From assembly GCA_964242335.1 (NCBI GenBank), contig CAXTAY010000011.1, forward strand, positions 38,203-102,202: a stretch of 64,000 nt of DNA. The letters run 5' to 3'. The notes under the pieces are model-generated. The model saw only the letters and a program-made list of their open reading frames with translations, did no database searches and had not been told where the DNA came from. How positions within the stretch are numbered: the stretch's first letter is position 1; each line of letters begins with the position of its first letter. Of the stretch, positions 43,058 through 53,031 are shown piece by piece. The position numbers and the translations under genes are program-made. This stretch comes from Lichenicoccus sp964242335. Lineage in GTDB: Bacteria; Pseudomonadota; Alphaproteobacteria; Acetobacterales; Acetobacteraceae.

Positions 43058-43786
43058 GTGCGCGCCGACCAGCTGCTGGTGCAGCGCGGCCTGGTGGAGA
43101 GCCGCGCCCGCGCCCAGGCGCTCATCCTGGCCGGCCTGGTGTTCAGCGGCGAGGCGCGTGTCGACAAGGCCGGCGACCTGCTGGCGGCGGAGGCCCCGCT
43201 GGCACTGCGCGGGAGCGACCATCCCTGGGTGTCGCGCGGCGGCCTGAAGCTCGCGCACGCCCTGGCGCATTTCGGCCTGAGCCCGCGAGCGCGGCGCTGC
43301 CTCGATATCGGCGCCTCCACCGGCGGCTTCACCGACGTGCTGCTCACCGGAGGTGCTGCGCACGTGCATGCGGTGGATGTGGGCCACGGCCAGCTCGCCT
43401 GGAAGCTGCGCCAGGACCCGCGCGTCTCGGTGCTGGAGCGGGTCAATGCCCGCACCCTGGACCACACCATGATCGAGGGCCCGGTCGACGCCCTGGTCTG
43501 CGACGCGAGCTTCATCGGGCTGCGCACGGTATTGCCGGCGGGGCTCGCGCTTTGTGCGCCGGATGCCTGGGCGGTGGCGCTGATCAAGCCGCAGTTCGAG
43601 GCCGGCCGGGGCGCGGTCGGCGGCAAGGGGGTGGTGCGCGACCCCGCGGTGCACGCTCAGGTCTGCGAGCAGGTCGGCGACTGGTGGCGAGGTCTTCCCG
43701 GCTGGAACGTCCTCGGCATCGAGCCCAGCCCGATCACCGGGCCGGAAGGCAACCGGGAGTTCCTGATCGCGGCGAGGCGCGGCTAG
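43058..43786 (+). CDS. tlyA: TlyA family rRNA 2'-O-methyltransferase
   Basis: 242 residues: an S4 RNA-binding domain (about 1-60, RADQLLVQRGLVESRARAQALI) and an FtsJ/RrmJ-type methyltransferase domain. LDIGASTGGFTDVLL is the SAM site, HAVDVGHGQLAW the next acidic strand. The catalytic Lys/Asp set lies in CDASFI and LIKPQFEAG. Relatives methylate cytidines of 16S and 23S rRNA; some have haemolysin annotations of doubtful meaning. A GTG start follows the ispA stop by three bases. A hairpin follows the stop. Confidence 0.92.
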   Translation: MRADQLLVQRGLVESRARAQALILAGLVFSGEARVDKAGDLLAAEAPLALRGSDHPWVSRGGLKLAHALAHFGLSPRARRCLDIGASTGGFTDVLLTGGAAHVHAVDVGHGQLAWKLRQDPRVSVLERVNARTLDHTMIEGPVDALVCDASFIGLRTVLPAGLALCAPDAWAVALIKPQFEAGRGAVGGKGVVRDPAVHAQVCEQVGDWWRGLPGWNVLGIEPSPITGPEGNREFLIAARRG

Positions 43787-43820
43787 TGGCCTCGTCGATA
43801 AGGCTAGTGTCCACCGAGAA

Positions 43821-43843
43821 CCGGAAGTCCGAAAGACTTCCGG
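43821..43843 (+). terminator. Hairpin between convergent tlyA and the 49-residue gene
   Basis: CCGGAAGTC (43821-43829) and GACTTCCGG (43835-43843) form a perfect nine-base stem with a five-base CGAAA loop. It lies between the stop of tlyA (43786) and the stop of the minus-strand small gene (43853), so it can act on both. Confidence 0.7.
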
Positions 43844-43852
43844 TTCGGGACC

Positions 43853-44002
43853 CTAGCGACGCGTCTCCGCGACCGCCTGCAGGTCGTGGTGCGACACCTC
43901 GGCCAGCAGCGACCAGATATGCGCGGGCTCGGACTCGATCTCCGGGTCGTTCAGCAGGTGGTCCAGCTCGTCGAGCTTCGCATGGTATTCGACGTCGTCC
44001 AT
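43853..44002 (-). CDS. Short conserved-looking 49-residue protein
   Basis: An ATG at 44002 with AGGAG seven bases upstream opens a 49-residue frame beginning MDDVEYHAKLDELDHLLND, then PEIESEPAHIWSLLAE and ending VAETRR. It is acidic, helical, cytoplasmic and has no membrane segment. The spacing DELDHLLNDPE...IWSLLAEVSHHDL looks like a real two-helix protein, and I recall similar short unnamed genes in related genomes, though I cannot name a family. It ends at a strong hairpin and lies divergent from rlmN with 168 bases between. Function unknown. Confidence 0.7.
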   Translation of the reverse strand: MDDVEYHAKLDELDHLLNDPEIESEPAHIWSLLAEVSHHDLQAVAETRR

Positions 44003-44170
44003 CGCCAGACTCCTGAACCGATCCGCACTCGTTACATATATGCATCACAAACGTGGCGTTGCCATGACGGTTGCGACCGATCGGGGTGATTTTCCGCTGC
44101 GGCCGCTGGCGGTTGCGGCCCTGCGACCAACATGGATGCGCGTCCGCCGCCGTTGATCTATAGAGCCCGC

Positions 44171-45337
44171 ATGACCGCCGAGACCCTCGACCAGGCAGAA
44201 CGCAGCCGCATCCTCGCCAAGACCGCGCTGTTCGCGCCGCCGCCGGCGGTGCTGGCGGACGGCCGCCGCGAGCTCGTCGGCCTGTCGCGCGAGGCGCTCG
44301 GCGAGGCGCTGGCCGGCATAGGCGAGCAGCCGTTCCGCGCCAAGCAGCTCTGGCACTGGATCTACCACCAGGGCGCCACCGACTTCGCCGCGATGAGCTC
44401 GATCGCGAGGCCGCTGCAGGCCAGGCTCGCCGAGCACTTCGTGATCGGCCGCCCGGAGGCCGCCGCGGTGCAGACCGCGGAGGACCACACCCGCAAGTTC
44501 CTGTTCCGCTTCCGCGACGGCCAGGAGGCCGAGACCGTGTATATACCCGACCGGCGGGAGGATCGCGGTGCGGTGTGCCTCTCCAGCCAGGTCGGCTGCA
44601 CGCTGTCCTGCCGGTTCTGCCATACCGGCACCCAGGCGCTGGTGCGCAACCTGGGTCCGGCCGAGATCGTCGGCCAGTTCATGGCCGCCCGCGACAGCTA
44701 CGGCGAGTGGCCGAGCCCGAGGGGCGAGACGCCGCGGCTGCTCTCGACCATCGTGCTGATGGGCATGGGCGAGCCGCTGTACAACTACGAGAACGTCGCG
44801 CAGGCGATGCGCATCGTCATGGACGGCGAGGGCATCGCCCTGTCGCGCCGGCGGATCACCCTCTCCACCTCGGGGGTGGTGCCGATGATGGACCGGGCCG
44901 GCGAGGAGCTCGGCGTCAACCTCGCGGTGTCGCTGCACGCCGTGCACGACGCGCTGCGCGACGAGCTCGTGCCGCTGAACCGCAAGTATCCGATCGCCGA
45001 GCTGATCGCCGCCTGCCGGCGCTACCCGTCGGCCTCGAACGCGCGCCGCATCACCTTCGAGTACGTGATGCTGCGCGGCGTCAACGACAGCGAGGCGGAG
45101 GCGCGCGAACTGGTGCGGCTGATCGCCGGCATCCCGGCCAAGGTCAACCTGATCCCGTTCAACCCCTGGCCAGGCAGCGCCTACCAGCCCTCGACCCGGC
45201 AGCGGCTCGACCGCTTCGCCCAGATCGTCATGGAGGCCGGCTTCGCCTCCCCGGTGCGCCTGCCGCGCGGTCGCGACATCCTCGCCGCCTGCGGCCAGCT
45301 GCGCACCGAGAGCCGACGCCAGCGTCCGGCCGCGTGA
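44171..45337 (+). CDS. rlmN: 23S rRNA (adenine2503-C2)/tRNA adenine37 methyltransferase RlmN
   Basis: 388 residues, radical-SAM. The N-terminal RNA-binding helices contain EQPFRAKQLWHWIYHQGATDF. The Fe-S cluster motif CTLSCRFCHTG supplies Cys143, Cys147 and Cys150. VLMGMGEPLYNYENV and TLSTSGVVPMMDRAG are family motifs, and a C-terminal Cys (LAACGQL) is the methyl-carrying residue. It methylates A2503 of 23S rRNA and A37 of some tRNAs. I take the ATG at 44171; an ATG 39 bases upstream is open but less family-like. Its stop overlaps the next gene by GTGA. Confidence 0.97.
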   Translation: MTAETLDQAERSRILAKTALFAPPPAVLADGRRELVGLSREALGEALAGIGEQPFRAKQLWHWIYHQGATDFAAMSSIARPLQARLAEHFVIGRPEAAAVQTAEDHTRKFLFRFRDGQEAETVYIPDRREDRGAVCLSSQVGCTLSCRFCHTGTQALVRNLGPAEIVGQFMAARDSYGEWPSPRGETPRLLSTIVLMGMGEPLYNYENVAQAMRIVMDGEGIALSRRRITLSTSGVVPMMDRAGEELGVNLAVSLHAVHDALRDELVPLNRKYPIAELIAACRRYPSASNARRITFEYVMLRGVNDSEAEARELVRLIAGIPAKVNLIPFNPWPGSAYQPSTRQRLDRFAQIVMEAGFASPVRLPRGRDILAACGQLRTESRRQRPAA

Positions 45338-46458
45338 GCGCTCCCGACCCGGCAGGCGGCGCGCTGCGCGAGCGGATCGCGGCCGCGCTGTCGGCGATCG
45401 AGGAAGAGGCCGGGCGGCTCGACCGCGACGGCGGCTTTCCCGAGCGGGCCTTCGCGCTGCTGCGCGAGGCGGGTGCGATGATCGCGCCGCTGCCGCACCG
45501 ACTGGGCGGCGACGGCCTCGGCACCGAGCCCGCCGGTGCCGATGGATTGCTGGAGCTGCTGCGCCTGCTCGGGCGCGGCAGCCTGGCCGTCGGCAGGCTC
45601 TACGAGGGTCACGTCAACGCGCTCAAGCTGATCGCCGTCTACGGCAGCGAGGCGCAGCTGCAGCGCGCCGCGGCGGAGGCGCGGGACGGCCACCTGTTCG
45701 GCATCTGGGTCACCGGGTCGGCGCAGCCGCTGCGGCTGATCGGGGCGGACGGGCGGTTGCGGCTCGAGGGCGAGAAGCGGTTCGCCTCCGGCGCGCTGCA
45801 CGTCACCCGGCCGCTGGTGACGGCGCTGCCCGACGGCGAGGCGGACCGCATGCTGATCGTGCCGCTCGGCGCGGATCGGCGCGCGGTGGACACCATCGGC
45901 GGCCTGCACGGCATGCGCGCGGCGCGCACCGGCTCGTGCGACTTCACCGGCATCAGCCTCGACGCCGAGGCGCTGATCGGCGCGCCCGGCGACTACCTGC
46001 GCCAGCCGGAGTTCTCCGCCGGCGCCTGGCGCGGCATCGCGGTGGCGCTCGGCGGCATCGACCGGCTGGTGTCGCTGCTGTGCCGCCAGCTGCGCGAGCG
46101 CGGACGCCATCGCGACCCGCATCAGCTCGTCCGCATCGGCGAGGCGATGATCGCGCGCGACGGTGCCGCGATGTGGGCGGCCCGTGCCGCCGCCGCCGCG
46201 GAGGCCGGGACGCGCGATCCGCAAGAGGTGGTGGCCGTGGTCGGCCTCGCCCGCATCGCCGCCGAACGGGCCGGTCTCGACGTGATCCGGCTGGTGCAGC
46301 GCGGCCTCGGCCTGGCGGGCTTCCTGCGCGACAATCCCGTCGAGCGGGTGATGCGCGACCTCTCCACCTATCTGCGCCAGCCGGCGCCGGACGAGACCCT
46401 GACCGAGGCCGCCGGCTGGTTCGCGGCCGAAGAGCAGGGATCGGACGTCATCGCGTGA
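45334..46458 (+). CDS. Acyl-CoA dehydrogenase-fold flavoprotein of an uncharacterised cassette
   Basis: 374 residues. The order of domains matches acyl-CoA dehydrogenases: an N-terminal helical part, a middle beta domain (FGIWVTGSAQPLRL) with the FAD-binding Trp/Thr-Gly region, and a C-terminal four-helix bundle. The end LGLAGFLRDNPVERVMRDLSTYLRQPAPDE carries the FAD-side Arg and the family closure. The usual catalytic Glu could not be placed with confidence, so it may act as an oxidase or N-oxygenase-like enzyme and not a true acyl-CoA dehydrogenase. It starts with GTG at 45334, overlapping the rlmN stop. It heads the cassette. Confidence 0.78.
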   Translation: MSAPDPAGGALRERIAAALSAIEEEAGRLDRDGGFPERAFALLREAGAMIAPLPHRLGGDGLGTEPAGADGLLELLRLLGRGSLAVGRLYEGHVNALKLIAVYGSEAQLQRAAAEARDGHLFGIWVTGSAQPLRLIGADGRLRLEGEKRFASGALHVTRPLVTALPDGEADRMLIVPLGADRRAVDTIGGLHGMRAARTGSCDFTGISLDAEALIGAPGDYLRQPEFSAGAWRGIAVALGGIDRLVSLLCRQLRERGRHRDPHQLVRIGEAMIARDGAAMWAARAAAAAEAGTRDPQEVVAVVGLARIAAERAGLDVIRLVQRGLGLAGFLRDNPVERVMRDLSTYLRQPAPDETLTEAAGWFAAEEQGSDVIA

Positions 46459-47186
46459 CCCTGCAGGAGCAGCTGCTGGCGCTGCCGCTGCGTGCCGACG
46501 ACCCGCTGCTGAGCGCCGGCAGGGCGTTGATCCTGGCGCCGCACGCCGACGACGAGAGCCTCGGCTGCGGCGGCCTGATCGCCGAGCTCTGCGCCCGCAG
46601 CCGGCCGCCGGCGGTGCTGGTGGTCACCGACGGCACCGGCTCGCATCCGCGCTCGCGGCTCTGGCCCGAGGCACGGCTGCGCGCGCAGCGCGAGGCCGAG
46701 GCGCTGCAGGCCACCGCCGCACTCGGGCTGCCTGCGTCCGAGGTCGGCTTCCTGCGCCTGCGCGACACCGCCGCACCCCATGAGGGTCCAGCCTTCGAGC
46801 GGGCCTGCGCCGCCATCGAGTCGCAGCTCGAGCGCCGCGGCTGCGATACCCTGCTCGCCCCCTGGATGCTCGACCCGCACTGCGACCACGAGGCGGTGCA
46901 GAAGATGGCGCGCGCGGTCGCGCGCGCGCGGCGCACCCGACTGCTCTCCTACCCGGTGTGGGCGTGGCTGATCGAGCCCGGATCCGCGATCGAGCCGGAC
47001 CAGCCGATCCGCGGCTTCCGCCTGCCGGTGCAGCGCCACCTCGAACGCAAGCGGCGCGCGATCCGGCTGCACGCCTCGCAATATGCCGGGCTGATCACCG
47101 ACGATCCGGAAGGGTTCGCGCTGCCGCAGGCGCTGCTGTCGGTGTTCGAGCAGCCGTTCGAGACCTTCCTGGAGACCATACCGTGA
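46455..47186 (+). CDS. PIG-L family deacetylase
   Basis: 243 residues with LILAPHADDESLGCGGLI (about 28-45), the PHxDDE motif that binds zinc and supplies the general base. A later LDPHCDHEAV gives the third zinc ligand. PIG-L enzymes remove acetyl groups from GlcNAc-type sugars in GPI, mycothiol and several antibiotics. No signal peptide is seen, so it acts in the cytoplasm. It starts with GTG at 46455 overlapping the previous stop, so it is coupled to the acyl-CoA-dehydrogenase-like gene. An N-acetylated sugar substrate is inferred from the family. Confidence 0.9.
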   Translation: MTLQEQLLALPLRADDPLLSAGRALILAPHADDESLGCGGLIAELCARSRPPAVLVVTDGTGSHPRSRLWPEARLRAQREAEALQATAALGLPASEVGFLRLRDTAAPHEGPAFERACAAIESQLERRGCDTLLAPWMLDPHCDHEAVQKMARAVARARRTRLLSYPVWAWLIEPGSAIEPDQPIRGFRLPVQRHLERKRRAIRLHASQYAGLITDDPEGFALPQALLSVFEQPFETFLETIP

Positions 47187-47196
47187 GGCGAGCCGC

Positions 47197-47820
47197 GTGA
47201 GCCCGGCGGACGAGAAGCGGCAGAGCTGGAAGCCCGACGTGTTCGAGCGGCTCTACGCGGAGCACCCCGATCCCTGGCGCTTCGAGACCAGCGCCTACGA
47301 GCAGGCCAAGTACGCCGATACGCTGGCGCAGCTCGAGGGCCGGCACTTCCGCAGCGCGCTCGAGCTCGGCTGCTCGATCGGGGTGCTGAGCCATATGCTG
47401 GCCGCTTGCTGCGACCGGCTGGTGGGCCTTGATCTCGCCGAGGCGGCGCTCGCGCGCGCCCGACTGCGCTGCGCCGGGCTCGACCACGTCGCGCTGCACC
47501 GCGCGGTGCTGCCCGAGGACTGGACCGACCCCGCGCAGCACGGCGCCTTCGATCTGGTGCTGGTCTCCGAGATGCTCTACTTCCTCGCACCGGACGACAT
47601 CGACCGGCTCGCCGGGCGCTGCCTCGGCGCGTCGCTGCCCGACTGCACGATGCTGCTGGTGAACTGGACCGGACCCACCGACACGCCGACCACCGGCGAC
47701 GAGGCTGCGGATCGCTTCGTCGCCGCCGCGGTCGCCGAGGGCGGCTTCAGGCCGGACGCACCTCTGCGGCGGCAAGGCTACCGGCTGGATCGGCTGCGTC
47801 GCCCGGCATCTCGTTCCTGA
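47197..47820 (+). CDS. NodS-like SAM-dependent N-methyltransferase
   Basis: 207 residues. KRQSWKPDVFERLYAEHPDPW opens it, typical of NodS-like enzymes. ALELGCSIGVLSHMLA is the SAM glycine loop, VGLDLAEAAL the acidic end of strand 2, and FDLVLVSEMLYFLAP the motif IV region. NodS methylates the amino group of deacetylated Nod-factor sugars, so a methylation that follows the PIG-L step is plausible. The start is a GTG at 47197, ten bases after the deacetylase stop. Its 3' end overlaps the convergent glycosyltransferase gene by 74 bases. Confidence 0.85.
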   Translation: MSPADEKRQSWKPDVFERLYAEHPDPWRFETSAYEQAKYADTLAQLEGRHFRSALELGCSIGVLSHMLAACCDRLVGLDLAEAALARARLRCAGLDHVALHRAVLPEDWTDPAQHGAFDLVLVSEMLYFLAPDDIDRLAGRCLGASLPDCTMLLVNWTGPTDTPTTGDEAADRFVAAAVAEGGFRPDAPLRRQGYRLDRLRRPASRS

Positions 47821-48907
47821 GGCTCGCGAGGATGCGGCGGGCTTCCGCCACGTGGCGGTCGAGCGCCTGTCGCAGCACCGGCACCCGCACCAGCGCCGGG
47901 CTCTCGGCCTCGATCCGGTTCCAGGCGGCACCGAAGTAGCGGTGGCGGAGCCAGGCGCGCACCGTGTCCGCCGGCAGCGACGCCTCGCCGGCCAGCCGCG
48001 CCGAGACGCCCTGCCAGGAGGCGTCGGGATCGTGCCGCGCCTCCCACAGCGCCCGCACCCGGGCGCGCATGCGCGCCCGCCGCAGGCAGATCGCGGCCGG
48101 TTCCAGCTCGGCGTCGAGCATCGCGTCCTGGCGGATCATGCGCCGCGCCATGGTGTCCGCCATGCCGCCCACCGCGCGCCCCTGCAGCCGTCCGGAGACG
48201 GTGACGCACAGGTCGGGCGCGTGCCGGATGCGGGCGTCGACCGCGCGCAGCGCGCGCAGGAAGCCGCGATCCTCCCCGTTCGGCAGCGGGGTCATGCCGC
48301 CGGCACGGTGGTAGGCGGCGACGGTGACGGCGATGCTGGCGCCGGAATGCTCGGTGTGCCGCGGCAGCGGGTCCCAGCGGTCCGGATCGGCCAGGGCGTG
48401 GATCTCGTCGAGCATGGCGCCGTAGGCGACCTCGCGCGCATCGTCGTCGTGCAGCGCGTGCGGGATCTGCATCGCCTCGATCGGGTCGATCAGCGCGCGG
48501 CCGCAGACCGCCTCGGCGCCGAGTGCCAGGGCGGCCCGGGTGCAGGCGACCCAGTCCACCGCCACCGTGCCGTCGGCGTCGGTGGTGGCGACGATGCCGT
48601 CGGGCCCCGCGATACGCGCCGCGAGCTCCAGTGCCGCGCTGCGCGCATGTCCCGCATCCGCCTGGCCTTCGGGGAAGTCGCGGATCGCCACCGTGACCGG
48701 CATCGCCAGCTGCGGCCGCACCCGCTCCACCGCCTGCGCGGTGCCGTCGGTGCAGTTGTTCAGCAGCAGCACGACGTGGTCGCAGCGGTCGTCCCTGCCG
48801 CCGCGCTGGCCGGAGAGTGCCTGCAGGCATGCCCCGATCCGCGCCTCCTCGTTGCAGGCGGGCACGGCCACGACGAACCGTGACGACGGGAGGGAGGAGG
48901 CGCGCAT
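47747..48907 (-). CDS. Glycosyltransferase family 2 protein of the cassette
   Basis: 386 residues with a GT-A fold: FVVAVPACNEEARIGACLQALSG at the N-terminus, VLLLNNCTDGTAQAV, a DXD-like TTDADGTVAVDWV, and a helical C-terminal region rich in Arg (about 260-300). I chose the ATG at 48907 because GGAG has a six-base spacer; the frame is open a little further. It is convergent with the methyltransferase gene and overlaps its 3' end by 74 bases, so its expression may oppose that gene. Its donor sugar is unknown. It probably builds the glycan that the other three enzymes modify, by inference. Confidence 0.88.
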   Translation of the reverse strand: MRASSLPSSRFVVAVPACNEEARIGACLQALSGQRGGRDDRCDHVVLLLNNCTDGTAQAVERVRPQLAMPVTVAIRDFPEGQADAGHARSAALELAARIAGPDGIVATTDADGTVAVDWVACTRAALALGAEAVCGRALIDPIEAMQIPHALHDDDAREVAYGAMLDEIHALADPDRWDPLPRHTEHSGASIAVTVAAYHRAGGMTPLPNGEDRGFLRALRAVDARIRHAPDLCVTVSGRLQGRAVGGMADTMARRMIRQDAMLDAELEPAAICLRRARMRARVRALWEARHDPDASWQGVSARLAGEASLPADTVRAWLRHRYFGAAWNRIEAESPALVRVPVLRQALDRHVAEARRILASLRNEMPGDAADPAGSLAAAEVRPA

Positions 48908-49034
48908 GATGGTCTCCGCTGGGGCCTGCAAAACAGCCGGACGCGGTCTGCGGTTGCGCCGTGGGGCGCGAATTTCCCCGCTGGCCGCTGCGGAATCGCG
49001 ATGCTAGAGCCTGCGCCTCCAGGGAGGACCGCTC

Positions 49035-50260
<1,226 letters not shown>

Positions 50261-50264
<4 letters not shown>

Positions 50265-52231
50265 GCTCCGGCCGCGCGGCGCGGCGGGTCCCGTGGATCC
50301 TGCCCGCCGCCGGCCTCGCTGCCGGTTTGGCCACCAGCCTGTTCGGCGTGCTGCGCACGGTGCCGCTGGACGCCGACACCGCGACGCCGGCGGTGGTGGC
50401 CGGCGAGGTGGCGCGGCACGGCCTCGATGCGCTGCGTGCCTGGCACTACACGCAGGACAACTGGCTGCTGTCGGTGATCCTGCCGGACCTCGCACTCTAC
50501 GGGGTGCTCGGCACCGCGCCGTGGCTGGCACTCGCGCAGGGCTGGCTGCTGCTCGTCGCGTGCTGCGGACTGACCGCGCTGCTGGCGCGCCGCTCGATGC
50601 CGGCGCCGGCGGCGCTGTGGCTGGGTGCGCTGCTGCTGTTCGCGCATCCGGACAGCCTCGGGCGCTACGGCTTCCTCGCCAACCCGGTCAGCCACGGCGT
50701 CACCATGGCGTGGGGCCTGCTCGGGCTGCTGCTGGCCGCGCGCTGGACCGGGCGCGGCGGGATCGCGTCGCTGGCCGGCGCCGGCGGCTGCCTCGTGGTC
50801 GCCGCCACCTCCGACCCCTGGGCGAAGCCGGCGCTGCTGCTGCCGCTGCTGCTGAGCTGCGCCGCCTGCGCCGCATCGCAGCCGACGGCGAGGGGGATGC
50901 GGCCGCGCCTGCTGGCGCTGGGGTCGCTGGCGCTGCTCTGCCTGCTCGGCGGCACGCGCTGGTTCGGGCTGCTCGGCTTCCTGCCCTCCACCCGCTACCA
51001 GACCGCGGTACACCCGCAGCTCGCGGCGCGCGCGGCGGCGGCGGTGGGCGTGCTCGGCGACGAGTTCTCGGTGCTGCCCTGGCACGGCGGTGCCGCGGCC
51101 TGGCTCACGCTGCCGCTGCTGGCGTCGCTGCTGCTGGCTGCCCTCGCGGGGCTGTCGCGGCTCCCGCGCGGCCTGGCCCTGGTGCCGGTGTTCTGCGTGC
51201 TGTCCTGCGCCGGCACCGGACTCGCCTTCATCCTGTCGGACCTCGAGGTGGGGCTGCCGCTCGGGCGGATGATGCTGAACAGCTACTACCTGCTGCCGCT
51301 GCTGCTGGGGCCGGCGCTCTATCGCGCCGCACGGCACTGGCGCGGGCTCGGCGTCCTCGCCGCGGTGCTGTTCGCGGCCAGCGGGCTCGCCGAGACGTGC
51401 CGGCTGCCGCCGCCGCCCGATCCCGGGCCGCCCGGCGAGCTGTATGGCTTCCTGCAGCGGCACGGCCTGTCGCACGGCTACGGCCCGTACTGGCCGACCC
51501 AGGCCAACGCCAGCGCCTGGATCACCCGCGGCCGCGTCGTGATCCGGCCGCTGCAGGCGGTGGGCCCGCTGCCGCTGCAGGCGCGCGTGCCGCAGACCTA
51601 TCCGTGGTGGTACGAGCCCGGCGACGCGCCGGCACCGGATGGCCGCGTGTTCTTCGTCGCCGCCCCCGACCGCGAGACCTGCCTCGACGTCGCCGCCTGC
51701 GTGGCCGCGGCGGCGCGCAGCTTCGGCGCCCCCGACCGGCGCCTCGACTGGCGCGGCATCCCGATCCTGGTGTGGGACCGCCCGATCCTCGACCACCTGC
51801 CCGACGAGGCGGTGCGCGCCGCCGCACCCGTGCTGCGCGAGGGCGTGATCCTCCCGGTCACCGCGCCGCTGCTCTGGACCGGCTGGAGCACCCCAGGGCG
51901 CGACGGCGCCTGGAGCAGCGGCGAGCGCTCGCTGGTGATCCTGCACCAGGCGGTCGCGCCGCCCGTCGCGCAGCGCCTGTGCGCGACGCTGCGCGCCACC
52001 GGCAAGCCGGGACGGGCGTCGCAACCGCTGCGGGTGCTGCTCGACGGCGCCGTGGTCGCGTCGTGGCAGGTCGCCGCCGGCGTGCCGCGACGCTACTGCG
52101 CCCGCATCGCGCCGCGCACCGGCAGCGCGATCCTGACCCTGGAGCGCCCGCGCGGCCCCGGCTGGCGCTACCGGCGCGACGTGCCCGGGATCGCGCTGCA
52201 GGCCCTCGCGCTCGACGACCACGCTGCGTAG
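50261..52231 (+). CDS. Large polytopic membrane protein of unknown function, coupled to argG
   Basis: 656 residues. About ten to twelve membrane helices fill residues 10-380 (IAAGL-type N-terminus, GTAPWLALAQGWLLLVACCGLTAL, YGFLANPVSHGVTMAWGLLGLLLAARW). A soluble C-terminal part of about 270 residues follows, with beta-like segments and Cys pairs (ETCLDVAACVAA). The layout recalls membrane glycosyltransferases (an early DADTATPAVV stretch could be an acidic first-loop motif), but no family signature is complete, so I leave the function open. A GTG start overlaps the argG stop. Confidence 0.8.
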
Positions 52232-52265
52232 CCTGCTGCGCCGGCGCAGGCGGTGGGAGACGGGG

Positions 52266-53003
52266 ATGCGAGCTTCGGTGGTGCCGGCCCTGGGCCTGCT
52301 GGTCGCGATGCTGGCGGGGTGTGCGGCACCGTCGCGGCCGATCACCATCGCCGCCGCCCTGCAGGAGCTGCAGGGCCAGCTGCGGGCGGCCGGTGCGGTC
52401 AGTGCCACCGGCGCTAGCCCCGAGGCGTTCGCCGCCGCCGTGCGCGCCGCGCAGTGCGAGGCGCGCGCCGCCGACCCGGAGGTGCCGATCCTCGCCAGCG
52501 AGGTCACCATCGACCTGACCGGCAGCTTCACCGTCAATGGCGGCTTCGCGGTCGGTCCGGCGATCACCGGCGGCCCGCCGTTCGGTCTGTCCAGCTCTCT
52601 CTCGCGCGGGCAGACGCAGCAGCTCACCCTGCCGCTCAGCTTCGCCGCCCTGTCCGAGCTGCCGGACGTTTCGGCGGCGCGGCGTCTCGCCCTGTTCTCC
52701 GCCCTGCCGCCATCCGTCCGGAGCGTGGAGACACGACGCGTGGTGGTGCAGCGCGACGCACTGCGCGCGCAGACCCGGCAGCTGATCGCGGGCTTCGATA
52801 CGCGCGCTTGTGACGGGGCGGCGGCACGGCCGGCCGGGCCGTTCCACCCGATGACCGTCCGCCCGGTCGCCGGTGGCGCAGCTGCGCCCGCATCCCATCT
52901 CGCCGCGCGCCTGACGGATCACGCGCGGGCGACGCTGCGGCTCGCCGCCTCGTGGCATCGCGTCCGCCATCATGCTCGTCGCAGGGTCCGCAGCACCTCC
53001 TGA
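52266..53003 (+). CDS. Putative lipoprotein of unknown function
   Basis: 245 residues. The N-terminus MRASVVPALGLLVAMLAGCAAPS has a clean lipobox (LAGC) for acylation at Cys19. A helical segment follows (about 26-80, AAALQELQGQLRAAGAV), then a beta-rich part (VPILASEVTIDLTGSFTVNGGFAVGP, LSSSLSRGQTQQLTLPLSFAAL) that loosely resembles the Trypco2-type beta domain. The C-terminal 45 residues are Arg/His-rich and disordered. It follows the membrane-protein gene by 34 bases on the same strand. No close family; function unknown. Confidence 0.65.
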   Translation: MRASVVPALGLLVAMLAGCAAPSRPITIAAALQELQGQLRAAGAVSATGASPEAFAAAVRAAQCEARAADPEVPILASEVTIDLTGSFTVNGGFAVGPAITGGPPFGLSSSLSRGQTQQLTLPLSFAALSELPDVSAARRLALFSALPPSVRSVETRRVVVQRDALRAQTRQLIAGFDTRACDGAAARPAGPFHPMTVRPVAGGAAAPASHLAARLTDHARATLRLAASWHRVRHHARRRVRSTS

Positions 53004-53031
53004 GGCACCGGAGGTCGGCTTATTCGAGGCT

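Noticed and set aside
43734..44048. A 104-residue minus-strand frame in the tlyA-rlmN gap
   Set aside because: Arg/Gly/Ala-rich and without a ribosome site; the 49-residue frame in the same gap has better composition and an AGGAG.
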